Positions 31,299 to 42,059 are shown, counted from the stretch's first letter. The stretch: 64,000 bases of DNA from Berberis thunbergii (GCA_003290165.1 QNQO01002041.1:62001-126000); one strand, 5' to 3'. A program made the numbers and translations. Notes: generated by a model from the sequence alone, not told the origin.

Positions 31299-31739
31299 AT
31301 TCAACTCACAAGTCTGTCACTTTTGTCAAAGTTTGTAAGTTGGGGAAACTCATACTTGGTCCTTGCAGGTCAGTTATCCTCCTGAAAGGATCACATAACA
31401 CAGATGAACAAAACCGAAGTAACTTTATGAATTATAAAAGCTTTGAAGGTAGTCTTACAGCTGAGTTATGTTTGTCAAGCGGGAGAATGTAGAAGGAATG
31501 GGGCCCTCCCTTGGCACTGCTGTTCTTTGAAGTTCCAGGGAGAACTTTCATACTGCTGCTTCAGTCGGCATTGCCACGTGTGTCATCGTCAAACCCGCTG
31601 CGGCCAGAAACAGCACGTACAACAATAAACATTAAAAGAAAGACATCATAATCAAAAAGTAAACATAAATAAACATTAAAAAGTAAATATAGTCAGAAAA
31701 TTCACCATTAGACTCTTGGTTTTTGTAACTATCAATGAT
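31299..31739. other. Outer CACTA sequence resumes
   Basis: Starts with the ATT duplication. Contains short open frames on both strands without recognisable domains. A GC-richer patch lies at 31495-31620. Confidence 0.4.
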
Positions 31740-33390
31740 CAAGTTCCACATGAGTTCTACACCATATGAAGAAATCACCAACGTCCAAATCCCCCATCTT
31801 GTCTCCTTTTGGATCACTTTTGTAAAGTTTCACCCCAGTCTTGTATTTGAAGCATAAGGAAAGTCTGATCTCTGTTGCAGGGTTCAATGATCCATGACAA
31901 GCGCAAGAGAATTGATGGATATGATCTACAACCTCTAATGCTATCGCAATGACATTCCTTTCCCAATCACAAACTTTGTAAGTCCTTGACACTGAAGGAA
32001 CAGGATTGCTTGGAGAAGGAAACCTCGCAACACCTTGAGAAGATGATGGTAATGGAGATGGTGGTAATGGAGATGGAGGTAATGAAGATGGTGGTAATGG
32101 AGATGGAGGTAATGGATTATCTGGTTGCCTTGTCGATTGTGCACCGGATGACGGTGTATCTTCAGTTCTTTGAACAACTCCTTGTATTCCCTCACTTGTT
32201 GATGGTCTTACATAAGTTCCACTTTCAAGTCTCTCTCGTATCCATCTAACATTTTCTTCCAATCTTTCATATTTTTCTTCCATTTTTTTGGCTTCCAATG
32301 TTTTTTTCCAATAGCAATGAACGAGCGGGAAGTACAACATCATACTTCCTTTTAGAGACAGTGGTTCCAACACAACGAGTACGTCCCCTCGCTTCTTGGC
32401 CAAACACTTGGCTTAGAGGATCATCATCAATAGTGAGGTCAATGTTACCTTGAGTTGAAGATTCTTGCAATGCAGCTTTTTTTGCTTTAACTTGTTCCTT
32501 CAAAAGAATGAAAAAATAAAATAAATTAGGACACAAATAATATTCAAACAACTACAAAGTAAATTAAGAATTGGGTATAAAAGACATCATTGGGCACATA
32601 CCATATATTGTTCAGAACCATGCGTAGGTTTTCCATCCTTTCCCGTGTGACAAGCAATCCATATGTCAGTGCGTGTGACTGGTTCTCCATCAGGGTTCTT
32701 CTCAACCTATATACTTGAAAGATTAGTCTCAGCCTTTAAAGTTAAATGGTATATAATATTGTACTAGTAGCTAGAAACTCAATTACCATTTCGTACTCTA
32801 CTTCTGCAACACTCTTTTGGCCACCCCCCATACATACTTTGAAGCCTTTTTGTTTTTTGCATTTTGGTCTCTAATTGCCTTCGCTTCAGGGGTGCTCTCA
32901 TAGCGAACAAACTCCTTCCAATCCTCCTCTCTTACACCATTTGGAACATGCTTCTCTTGTTCCTCAATGGTAGGATACTTATCCAAATAATTCTTCCTAA
33001 GATCTGCCTTGAACCTTCTATAATATTCAGGCATTTTCAAATGCACAATCCCTTCACATAATTTGGGATGTCGTATTCACGCTGCAAATAAGCCATTGAG
33101 ATATAAGTTGAAAATAAAATAAGACATTATGAAAATCAATGATGTAAAATCTCACCTTGAGGCCATTCCACACATCCTCTTTGTAGTTGTCAGTAACATG
33201 GTGCCAACCCTTGAATTTGATGGGCACAAGGGTTTCAACAAGCTTTCCAATGTTTTTATTGAAATTTCTAGCACCAGGTCCAACTGCTAAACCGTGGAGG
33301 TTGAACTGTATGGTCTGTTTAACTTCAATGTCATCATTTGTAGATCTGGTGACATCAATGGTGGAGAGATTGCCGCGAGTACTATCCATC
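31740..33390 (-). pseudogene. Ptta/En/Spm-type CACTA second gene (Transposase_24-like), broken
   Basis: Minus-strand exons give, in order: ARNFNKNIGKLVETLVPIKF with GWHHVTDNYKEDVWNGLK (33156-33390); LKMPEYYRRFKADLRKNYLD, VREEDWKEFVRYESTPEAKA and IRDQNAKNKKASKY (about 32830-33060); GEPVTRTDIWIACHTGKDGK (about 32600-32710); EQVKAKKAALQESSTQGNID (about 32400-32500); and a tail with proline-rich PLPPSPLPPSSLPP repeats and a coiled coil (31740-32330). The middle blocks are the signature of the plant Ptta/En/Spm family, related to the TNP1-type DNA-binding protein. At least two small frameshifts (one in a G-run near 32830, one near 33050) break it. It is in sense orientation to the outer element's leader end, so it is probably the element's own gene. 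Confidence 0.82.
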
Positions 33391-33490
33391 TCTATCAATG
33401 AAGACAGTTATAGATATTAACCATTATCAAACAAAAAGAAATAAGAATCAACTATATACACCACATTTATAGATAATTTAATTCATCAAG

Positions 33491-33877
33491 GGTCATTTGT
33501 TTGAAGGCTTAGATGGTTCACTAAAAGTTTGGCTGGATGGTCAGGAAGTGACATGGGACGAAATAGTGGCCAAGTACCCCGATATACAAGAATTGGGCGA
33601 TAAGGGCATGACTTCGTATACTAGTCAGATGGTGGAGACGTTGGTGAGTGGTTGTGCTCGTGAAAATGTGTTTGATTCGGTACACTCCATTGTGGATTTG
33701 GCCGGGGGCCAAGGCATTGTTTCTAAAGCGATTGTTGAAGCATTTCCCGAGATCAAGTGTAATGTCGTAGATGTACCGGAGGTCATCAATGAACACCACT
33801 TTACCCATCCTAGGATCAAATACCAAGCCGGTGATGCATTTTCTTTTGTTCCAAAAGCCGATGTAATCTTTATCAAG
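33491..33877 (+). pseudogene. Captured O-methyltransferase exon
   Basis: One open exon ending at a GTAAAA donor (33878). The product includes DKGMTSYTSQMVETLVSGCA, the SAM-binding glycine motif IVDLAGGQGIVSKAIVEAFP, VVDVPEVINEHH and YQAGDAFSFVPKADVIFIK. This is the central part of plant COMT-type O-methyltransferases acting on phenolics or alkaloids. The catalytic histidine region lies downstream and is absent. Unlike all the other fragments it runs opposite to the sense of its element. Confidence 0.87.
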
Positions 33878-34188
33878 GTAAAAATCTTGCATTTTCTCTT
33901 TATTGGCCGATTTTATCAATCTTATTTAATATCTTTTACTTATTTAATATGAATCTTATTTAATATCAATCTTATTTAATATCTTTTGGAATTGAATATA
34001 TAGGATGATTGCTAATTTATCTGTTTTTGTATCGGACATTTTTGGGTTATAACGTATATGCATACTGCATGTGTGTTGCAAGCGTTTCTTACAAGTGGTT
34101 ATGTCTTTGCTCATGATTTTTAAATAAGAACTTACTATTTAGATTAGAGTAGGGGTTCAGGGATACAAATTTGTGACCCAGTTTTAGA
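33878..34188. other. Non-coding sequence
   Basis: AT-rich, probably O-methyltransferase intron remnant. It includes a triplicated TCTTATTTAATAT phrase near 33919-33980. Confidence 0.4.
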
Positions 34189-34197
34189 CACAAAATT

Positions 34198-34362
34198 GAG
34201 TGATGCTAGGCTGCGAGGAGACGAGCGACGAAACAGGCGAGGGAGGGGGTTTGACTCCATTTCCCTCGAGATTCACACGGGCACACATCTCGAGGGGATG
34301 GAGGGTCACACCCCCTCCCTCGCCCGTTTCCTCGCTCGTTTCCTTGCCATTTAGAATCATCG
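34198..34362. mobile_element. Small fold-back element with 9-bp flanking repeats
   Basis: About 165 bp made of two inverted arms of some 60-70 bp: GACGAGCGACGAAACAGGCG on the left, the counterpart around CGCCCGTTTCCTCGCTCG on the right. A short spacer lies at 34271-34288. CACAAAATT occurs directly on both sides (34189-34197 and 34363-34371). A 9-bp duplication points to a Mutator-like MITE. The hairpin is far more GC-rich than its surroundings. Confidence 0.55.
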
Positions 34363-34371
34363 CACAAAATT

Positions 34372-35159
34372 AATTTCGCCCATTTAGAAATTTTGACAAG
34401 TGTTTTTGTTTTTTATATTTTTCAAATATATTTATCTTTTTAACAAAATTTATCAAATAGAGTTCACTTAATATACTCATTCACTTAATGTACTTAAGCG
34501 TATACTTATTCACTTAATGTACTAAGTGTAAGCACTCTTTGAAAATATGATCTTTTCATAGCAAGAGATGAGCCTCATTCGGCATTACAACTAGTTGGCA
34601 CATGCATCACAAGTTTTTTTTATGGCTGGTTCATTGCGTAAACGGGAGATTGTGCAAAATGATTTGATAACTCATTATGACACGATAAGCTAATCGAAGC
34701 ATAATGGGTCATGTCGGGTTGACCCATCCCAGAGCGTGTCATGTTTGGGTTTCAATTTTTGACATGTTTAATAAACAAATCCGGCTGTGTTTGAGATTTT
34801 GACACGGGAATGTGCCATGACACAACCCATTGCCACCTCTATTTACCAGAATAACAATAAAAAGGAAGATATAGACAAGTTTAGCCCATAAAATTATTTT
34901 CTATTGAGGGTAAGTTTTGCAAATAAAAAATTCACGAAATATGATGTTAAAGTTTTCTCATTGTAATAGTTGATAGATTCTCGTCATAATGTGCCATTAT
35001 ATGGATTTAGTGTATTTAACTCAAAATTTTACAATATTTTCATTTCATATTGTTGCAGTCATTTTTACATGATTTTCCTTGTATTAAATAGTAGATTCAT
35101 GAATTTGCAGGAAACATATCTAAAATGGCCCCATTATATAGAATGTGACTCTGGAATCA
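34372..35159. other. Non-coding sequence
   Basis: AT-rich sequence, no gene recognised. Confidence 0.4.
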
Positions 35160-35627
35160 CATTCGATCTAAGCTTCTAGTTACTACATCCCTTAGCACTT
35201 CGAATCTCCCAACTTTTCATTGAATCGAAAGTAGCAATCAATATAAACAATCATCGATCCCTAATTTCATCCTAAATAAAAGAGAACCCTGATGAACCCT
35301 AATTTCATCATAAATAAAAGAGAGAGAGTACCTGTTCGGTTGCAGTGGCTGTCGATTTTGAAGTCGAGGGAAGTCGAGGGAGGAGCAGGGAAATTGAGGG
35401 AGCAGGGACGGAGGGGAGGAAGGAAGTCGAGGGAGGGAGCAGGGAAGGAGAAGGAGAAGGAGCAGGGGGAAGTCGAGTCGAGGGAGGGAGCAGGTCGATG
35501 GAGGGAACCGTCGAGGGAGGGAAGCAGGTCGAGGGAGAGAAGGAGCGCGCAGGTATCAATTTTGTGAAATTTTCGTCGATGAAAGTCGAGCGCCAAAAAT
35601 AGCCCGCCCATTTTTTTTTGCTTTTCA
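35160..35627 (-). promoter_or_regulatory. Leader region of outer CACTA
   Basis: On the minus strand, next to the B-type array, a perfect E2F-type site TTTGGCGC (GCGCCAAA at 35590-35597) precedes a long pyrimidine tract of CTCCCTCCCTCGAC-like repeats (about 35345-35550). It matches the position of the leaders of the other CACTA elements. Short frames through this simple sequence on both strands are not genes. Confidence 0.45.
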
Positions 35628-36105
35628 TGTAGCGACGGTTTTTAGCCGTTGCTAAAGATAGCCACGGTTTAAAACCGTTGCTAAATATGTTTTTGCAACG
35701 GTTTTTAGCCGTTGCTAGATCTAGCCACGGTTCAAAACCGTTGCTAAAATTTTTTTTGCAACGGTTTTTAGCCGTTGCTAAGCCTAGCCACGGTTTAAAA
35801 CCGTTGCTAATTTTTTTTTTTGCAACGGTTTTGAGCTGTTGCTAGTCCTAGCCACGGTTCATAACCGTTGCTAAATTTGTTTTTGCAACGGTTTTGAGCC
35901 GTTGCGAATGCTTTCCACGGTCTGTAACCGTTGCTAAAATTAGTCACGGTTTTTAACCGTGCCAAATATACCAACGGTTTTAAACCGTGGCCAGGGTGTT
36001 TATTACCCATGGTTTTAAGCCGTTGGTACTTATAGCTACGGTTGCTCGCTGTGGCAAATGTACCAACGGTTTAAAACCGTGGGCAGCTCGGCGTAGCTAA
36101 ATGAC
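35628..36105. repeat. Subterminal repeat array, B-type end of outer CACTA
   Basis: Alternating units such as GCAACGGTTTTTAGCCGTTG and CTAGCCACGGTTTAAAACCG, ending with the terminal block shared with position 13376. Confidence 0.9.
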
Positions 36106-36120
36106 CCTTTTGGTGTAGTG

Positions 36121-36281
36121 GGGGATGGACCTCTTCATCAGAAAACCCACACATATCTTCCTCGTCACTCTGAAATTGATCTAAAGGGCTGCCAACACTC
36201 TGTCTTGCAACCAATCCATGTTCTGGATCTTTAGAGGGTGTATCACCTACGTGCTCTGCAACATCTACGCGCGCTGCAAGA
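36121..36281 (-). pseudogene. LINE coding region, part 2
   Basis: Continuation of the minus-strand LINE beyond the outer CACTA. The reading frame across the join is preserved: here it reads DQFQSDEEDMCGFSDEEVHP and runs on into IKIKGLLKKERAENP on the other side at 6375-6425. It is cut at 36282 by an Athila-type LTR beginning TGATATTCAC. Confidence 0.8.
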
Positions 36282-37018
36282 TGATATTCACATAATTATT
36301 ACATAATATATCCCTTAATTTATATATGTTAGTGTTTCGATTATTATATTTTATAATAATTATTTCATTTTCATGTCTTTGTAGGAATTTGAGCGTGAAC
36401 GATGAAATCGTATTAAGGCGACAATTTAAGGAATGACAATTGGTCGATTCTAGCGGTAGTACAAAGTAGATAGTCACATATCTAAACCTAACCCTAATAA
36501 ACCTAGGTCCACCTAATTTAACCTAAGCCAAAACCAAAAATGCTAACTTAAAAACCCAAGCCCAACGCCTTTTGGAGAACCCAAGCCCAAAAAAATAGGA
36601 GAACCCTATTTAGCTCTCCCCATTTTGGAGAAATGGGTCTCTTCTTCTCTCTTTTTCCTACTGGTGTTCTCTTCCTCTCTTTTCCAGCCACCATCACCAC
36701 CTCACCTCACCACCGTCCACCAACCACAGCCGCCACCACCATCAGACTCTCCCTGTTCCATAACGCCACACAACCACCTTCCCTGTCCAGCAACCTCGCC
36801 ACCAGAGCCACAACGACTAACCACCATGGAACGGGGGCGTGACAACCCTGTTTCATGTTAAAAACTTCACCTCTCCACCTCCTCACTCTGTTTCGCACAC
36901 CCACAGCCGCCACCATCTTCTTGTCCCTCACTCTGTTCCATCATCCACACCGTCGCCATCCACCATCAGACGCACCACCACCGCGACAGGAGCAGAAACA
37001 GGGAGCACCGCTTGTTTT
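36282..37018 (+). mobile_element. Diverged Athila-type LTR fragment
   Basis: From TGATATTCACATAATTATTA onward the sequence follows, in reverse complement, the LTR of the intact Athila at 42254-44213. It continues through AGGAATTTGAGCGT, CCTAACCCTA, AACCCAAGCCCAA and the CCACCACC-rich region. It has many substitutions and gaps, so it is an older copy in the opposite orientation. It is truncated at 37018, where the next element begins. Short proline/serine-rich frames in it (36625-37060) are LTR sequence, not genes. Confidence 0.75.
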
Positions 37019-37409
37019 TGACTCACTATTATCCGGAAACAAGGGTTCTACAATTCCTTGATTGGCGCACCAATAATCTGAAAAGTATGAAAAAAATAAG
37101 AACACAATAATCTCCTCAGATAAAATATACCAAGTTTATTAATTATCAAAAGTCTACCTACAATACTGAGGAAGAACTCTATTTATAGTGCTCAAATAAC
37201 TTGAATAATAAGCAGCCAATTCCTAAAAGAAAAAGTAGAATCAAAGACTAAAATAACAAACAGTCTATTCCTAAAAGAAAAAGTAAAGCCTGGCATTATC
37301 CTAAAAGGAAACTAAAAAGACTCCTAATTAAATTGAAAGACTATAAATAAATTCTTTAGTAAATAACTCTGAGAGATAATTAGGAACCCTAGAAACCCTC
37401 TCTACATCA
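37019..37409 (-). repeat. 3' LTR of chromovirus-like element
   Basis: Shares with 41670-42035 the run from GAAACAAGGGTTC through CAAGTTTATTAATTATCAAA to TTAGGAACCCT. It ends at 37409 as ..CTCTACATCA, bordered by CCTCCTCGGG (a purine tract on the minus strand, the likely polypurine tract). Its left 60 bp relative to the other LTR are missing. Confidence 0.8.
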
Positions 37410-37429
37410 TCCTCCTCGGGTGGAAGTGA

Positions 37430-38585
37430 ATTCGCCCTCGAATTCGAATCTTCAGAACAACTAGAAGAACTTGTATATGGAATGAGGTGCTTGACATTGA
37501 ACACGTCATGGTCTTGATGTGAATAGGAAGCTTGAGACGATAAGCATTGGGATTGATTTTTTCAATGATTTCCAAAGGTCCAATCTTCCTAGCAGAAAGC
37601 TTATTATACTCACCCATTGAAAAAAATTCTTGGTCAAAACAACCCACACTAAATCGCCTTTCTCAAACACCATACGTCGGTTTTGATCAGCTATGGACTT
37701 ATAATGAGCTGTAGACTCCAATTACTTTGCTCGTGTCTGTTGGTGAATTTGCTGCAAATTATTCACTAAATCTACTGCCTTCGTATGAACACGCTTCATA
37801 TCCATAATAGGAGCTAGTTCTATTAGAGCTCGTGCTTGATAACCATACACAATAATAAATCGACTATTACCCGTACTCTGATTAACAAAACGATTAATAG
37901 TTGTCGATCCCACGTCTTCACATTCTCTTCAACCAAACAACGCAATAGATTTCCAAGAGAACGATTAACTACCTCCGTTTGACCATCTATCTGAGGATGA
38001 TAAGTACTACTGAAATCAAGTTTTGTACGCACTAAGCTTCAAAGACATTGCCAGAAATGACCAAGAAACTTAGAATCCCAATCAGACATAATAGATAATG
38101 AAAGGCCATGTAAACAATAGACCTCCCAAAAATACAGTTGGGCAACATTAACAGCATCGGTGGTCTTCTTACAAGCAATGAAATGTGCCATCTTCCAAAA
38201 TCTATCCACCACAACCATAATGGAATCTACTCCTCGCTGAGTACGAGGAAGCCCGACAACAAAGTCCATACTCACATCAACCCAAGGCTTCAGGTATATG
38301 AAGAGGCATATAAAGTCCAACATTTGTTGAAGTACCCTTTGAAGCTTGGCACACCCGACAATTCCGAACAAATTGTTCCACCTTTTACCTCAAAGTAGGC
38401 CAATAGAATGTTCGAGAAATGACTTGAAACGTCTTGTCCCTCCCCATGTGTCCCTCATTATGCAATTCAGACACAATTTTGACTCGTAAGCTAGAGCCAG
38501 GAATACACAAAGATGTTCCTTTGAGCAAGAAACCTTTATGTAATAGAAAATCTGATGATTGGCCTGTAGTAACTTTCCCATTCAA
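37430..38585 (-). pseudogene. Integrase of chromovirus-like element
   Basis: Broken frames. 38385-38585 carries the zinc-binding part (ELHNEGHMGRDKTFQVI). 38039-38371 carries the core with [17 protein letters not shown] and [18 protein letters not shown]. 37823-38032 carries the third catalytic residue in STYHPQIDGQTEVVNRSLGN. The remaining C-terminal frames continue to the LTR. Several stops and shifts make it inactive. Confidence 0.85.
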
Positions 38586-40000
38586 TTACTCACTAAAATA
38601 TGCCACAGGTTTTCCCTCTTGACTCAAAACAACTCCAGTGCCCACTTTGGAAGCATCACAATGCAACTCAAAAGGTTTGGTGAAATCAGGTAGTATTAGA
38701 ACAAAAGCCGTAGTTAGCTTCTGTTTGATCTCCTCAAAGGCCTTAGTGGCCTCAGTAGTCCACACAAACTTTCCTCCCTTCATACAATCTGTAATAGGAG
38801 CCATGATGGTACTAAAGTTTTGTATAAACCGCCTGTAGAATGAGGTCAAGCCATGGAAGCTACGAACCTCAAATAAATTCTTCGGTTGCTTCTACTTTCG
38901 GATTGCTTCCACCTTTTCAGAATCAATAGAAATCCCATCCTTTGACACTACATAGCCAAGAAATAAAACATGATCCCGCATGAAAGAACACTTCTTCAAG
39001 GCTGCAAATAACTTTTATCTCCTTAGTACAGTAAGCACCTATTCTAAGTGATGCACATGAACAACCAGATTAGGGCTAAAAATTAGAATATCATCAAAAT
39101 ATACAACAACAATCCTTCTCGATAAAAGGACACAAAATCTGGTTCATAAAGTGCAAAAAGGTACTCGGTGCATTTGACAACCCGAATGGCATAACCGTCC
39201 ATTCATAGAGACCCTCACATATTTTAAATGCAGTCTTCCATTCATCCTCCGGTCTAACTCGTATTTGGTGGTTCCCACTCTTAAGATCAAGCTTGGTAAA
39301 GACTAAAGCACTATGCAACTAATTAAGCAAATCATCCAACCTGGGAATGGGGAATCTATACCTCACAGTAATTTTGTTGATGGCACGACTGTCAACACAC
39401 ATCCACCACGAACCATCCTTCTTCGGAGTAAGAAGAGCAAGAATCGCACATGGATCAAGACTTTCCTGAATAAAACCTTTGTCTAATGATTCTTCCACCT
39501 GCCTTCGTAATTCTTCATGCTTAGTCAGACTCATCCGATAACGAGATCTATTGGGAAGTTTTGATCCGGGCACTAAATCAATGTGGTGTTGATAATCTCG
39601 TAAAGGTGGTAATCCTTGTGGTAAATCATCTAGGAAGACATCTTGGAATTGATCAAGAAGTGGACGGAGCAATTATGGAATGTCTAGTACAGCGTTACCA
39701 CTATCATTCCCAATTAATACAAACACAATCCCATTCCTTTGTAATTCTCCCATAAACGATGGTCTAGTCAATAAATTTGGATTATTTTTCTATACCAATT
39801 TTGGAGCTTCTTCTTTAGCCAGAGTTAGGACAATTTTGACTTGGTTAAATAAGAAGCTATATGTGTTTCTCCTACCATCGTGTATTGTAGCTCTATCAAA
39901 TTTCCATGGACGCCCCAAGAGAATATGACATGCATCCATGTTCACCACATCACACAACACATTATCCTTATAGATTGAACTAATAGAAAATGAAACCAAA
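38586..40000 (-). pseudogene. Protease, reverse transcriptase and RNase H of chromovirus-like element
   Basis: 39790-39999 carries the protease end (MDACHILLGRPWKFD). 39319-39672 and 39094-39318 carry the reverse transcriptase ([75 protein letters not shown]). The YxDD block is damaged. 38586-38849 carries the start of RNase H ([20 protein letters not shown]). Frames are interrupted repeatedly. Confidence 0.87.
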
Positions 40001-40218
40001 CAACACTTAGAGACTGTTACTTGATAACTTTTCTTTAGTCAAGATAGCTTGTAAGGACTCGGATGGTCTTCCGTCTTCACCTGCAGTTTGTGAATCGTTT
40101 ATTCGGATACCACATTCTCGCAGATGTACGAGTCTATTACCAAATAACACACTTTTTCCGCCACTGTGCAAGTGGTTTGAAAGATATTATTCCTCAACCA
40201 ACCATTGCCATATGTTCC

Positions 40219-41547
40219 TCATGGTGTAAAACAAGCTCGTCGGACTACAAATAATTGACCTTCGTCTCCTCTGACAACCTCCTCTTGCACCGAATTTGAA
40301 TCAAATAACAGTTCACCCTCATTCGAGTTCACTTGGAACTGCTCATCCTCTCCCAGCTCTTCACTGACTACGAATAGACCTTTTCCACTCTTGTCACCCT
40401 TTCGACAATCTGCCATACGATGTCCTGCTTCCTCGCATTTGAAGCAATGGTAAGTTGAACTGTTCAGTTGGTGCCTATTGCCTGACACTCCGCCTATAGG
40501 AGCCCTCGTGGTGTTTGTTTGTGGAGGATTTGTAGCTTGTGTGGGTTGAGGGTTGTTGGTATTAGTCCGATTATTAGACGATCCCCATGAAGGGTTAGTG
40601 GATCACCTCTGTAATTGTTTCTCAAACTGTAAGGCTCATTAGTGCATTTCTGAAAGTGTAAAAGCATCATACATGTTAAGAGTATCTTGAAAATTATCAC
40701 GCATACCTCCAATGTATCTTGCGGTCAATTGTTCGATGGTCTCAGTGAGGTCATTTCGAGCCACCAATTTGTAAAACTCTGTCGTGTATTCGTCCACCGT
40801 TCGCGCTCCTTGCTTCAAGTTCTGAAGTTGTTGATACATCAACTTTGAATAATTATGGGGTCGAAAATGAGCGCGCATATGTTTCATCATCTTTTCCCAA
40901 GAGGTAATTTTCAACTTTCCTTGTCGTTGACGAGTGATTTTTTATTGTTGCCACCAAGTTGTTGCTCTCCCACAGAACCTTGTAGTAATAAGAGCCACCT
41001 ATGTATCATCCAAAACCTCCTTATACTTGAGTACTTCCTCAACTGCTGCCAACCAATCCAAAAATTCTTCAGGTTGACCATTCCCATAAAACTCTGATAT
41101 TTCTATCTTCAAACCAGATTCCCATCGCTTAGGCTCCAGATTATATGCAAAATCCCAACCACCTCCATGATGTCCGCGTCCTCCAAAAGGATTCTCGAAG
41201 TCCTCATCTGTGTCCTTTTCATATGCATGACGATATTGACGATTATTGAAGCCCCGTTCTCTAGTGTCATGCTTCCCATCACGACCCCTCAAAAGTCCTT
41301 CGAAGTTATCATCAAACTCGACATCCCCCTCATCGACTTGTGTTTGTTAATTTGGTTGTCTACCAGGGTGAATTTGTAAAAGCCTCATGATTTGTTCAGT
41401 TCGGGTCGTGAGATTAGCGTTTGTGATCTCAAGATTAACGTTTGTGGTTTCAAGTTGAGCTTGTACCTGTGCTACATGCACCTCATCTTGAAGAATTTGA
41501 CTAGCTTCGGCACTTTGCCTCTTTTCATCCCTCATATATGTTTTCAA
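40219..41547 (-). pseudogene. Gag of chromovirus-like element
   Basis: 41347-41547 is an N-terminal coiled coil. 40999-41292 carries LKIEISEFYGNGQPEEFLDW. 40639-40914 carries the capsid part (MRAHFRPHNYSKLMYQQLQN). 40219-40488 carries a CCHC zinc knuckle, CFKCEEAGHRMADC. Frameshifts separate all four. Confidence 0.82.
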
Positions 41548-41594
41548 CTGTCGCTTCCCTTGGTTGATGAGGCACCATAATCAAGCATGTACTA

Positions 41595-41607
41595 GGCTCT
41601 GATACCA
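41595..41607 (-). promoter_or_regulatory. Primer binding site, initiator tRNA-Met
   Basis: GGCTCTGATACCA on the plus strand (TGGTATCAGAGCC on the element strand) matches the 3' end of plant initiator tRNA-Met, the usual primer of chromoviruses. Confidence 0.85.
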
Positions 41608-41609
41608 AC

Positions 41610-42035
41610 TAATTCAACGCAAAAACGAGAAAAAGAAGGATGAGAAAAAAAATAAATGATAGGTTTGAATCCGTTGATTGGCTCACTAGAAATCCAGAAA
41701 CAAGGGTTCCATAATTCGTTGATTTGCGCACCAATAATCCAAAAAAAAAGAACACAATAATCTCCTCAGAAAAAATATACCAAGTTTATTAATTATCAAA
41801 AGTTTACCTACAATATTGAGGAAGAACTCTATTTATAGTGCTCAAATAACTTGAATAACAAGCAGCCTATTCCTAAAAGAAAAAGTAGAATCAAAGACTA
41901 AAATAACAAGAAGTCTATTCCTAAAAGAAAAGGTAAAGCCTAATCCTAAAAGGAAACTAAAAAGACTCCTAATTAAATTGAAAGACTACAAATAAGTTAT
42001 TTAGTAAATAACTTTGAGAGCGAATTAGGAACCCT
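41610..42035 (-). repeat. 5' LTR of chromovirus-like element, truncated
   Basis: Direct repeat of 37019-37393. Compared with it, this copy has about 60 extra bp next to the primer site. It lacks the last 16 bp (AGAAACCCTCTCTACA region) because the fourth CACTA begins at 42036. Confidence 0.75.
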
Positions 42036-42059
42036 CACTACTACAAATATTAGCTTAGG

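Larger units (their letters stand above)
6426..36120 (-). mobile_element. Outer CACTA DNA transposon (29.7 kb with its insertions)
   Basis: The left end CACTACACCAAAAACCCCCA and right end TTTTGGTGTAGTG are inverted. They are flanked by GGG on both sides (6423-6425 and 36121-36123), the 3-bp duplication expected for CACTA/En-Spm elements. Subterminal arrays of palindromic units occupy about 6440-7045 and 35628-36105. The two ends differ: the left is the A type (no leader) and the right is the B type (leader next to it), so element sense is the minus strand. Contents: golgin, urease and DUF1666 fragments, unidentified exons, a broken Ptta/En/Spm gene, an O-methyltransferase exon, and a whole second CACTA at 13376-31298. 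About 11.8 kb belongs to this element itself. Confidence 0.92.
37019..42035 (-). mobile_element. Decayed Ty3/gypsy retrotransposon, chromovirus-like
   Basis: Long terminal repeats at about 37019-37409 and 41610-42035, a primer site matching initiator tRNA-Met at 41595-41607, and gag-protease-RT-RNase H-integrase in that order on the minus strand. Reverse transcriptase wording ([15 protein letters not shown]) and gag fit chromoviruses. I see no chromodomain: the integrase frame runs into the LTR. Many frameshifts and stops break all domains. The right LTR is cut at 42035 by the fourth CACTA, and no matching LTR remainder appears on the far side. Confidence 0.88.

Noticed and set aside
35292..35628. 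Glycine/glutamate- or serine/proline-rich genes
   Set aside because: Frames on both strands through a purine/pyrimidine tract in the outer CACTA leader.
36625..37061. Proline/histidine-rich plus-strand gene
   Set aside because: Falls in the diverged Athila LTR fragment and the edge of the chromovirus LTR; composition explains the open frames.
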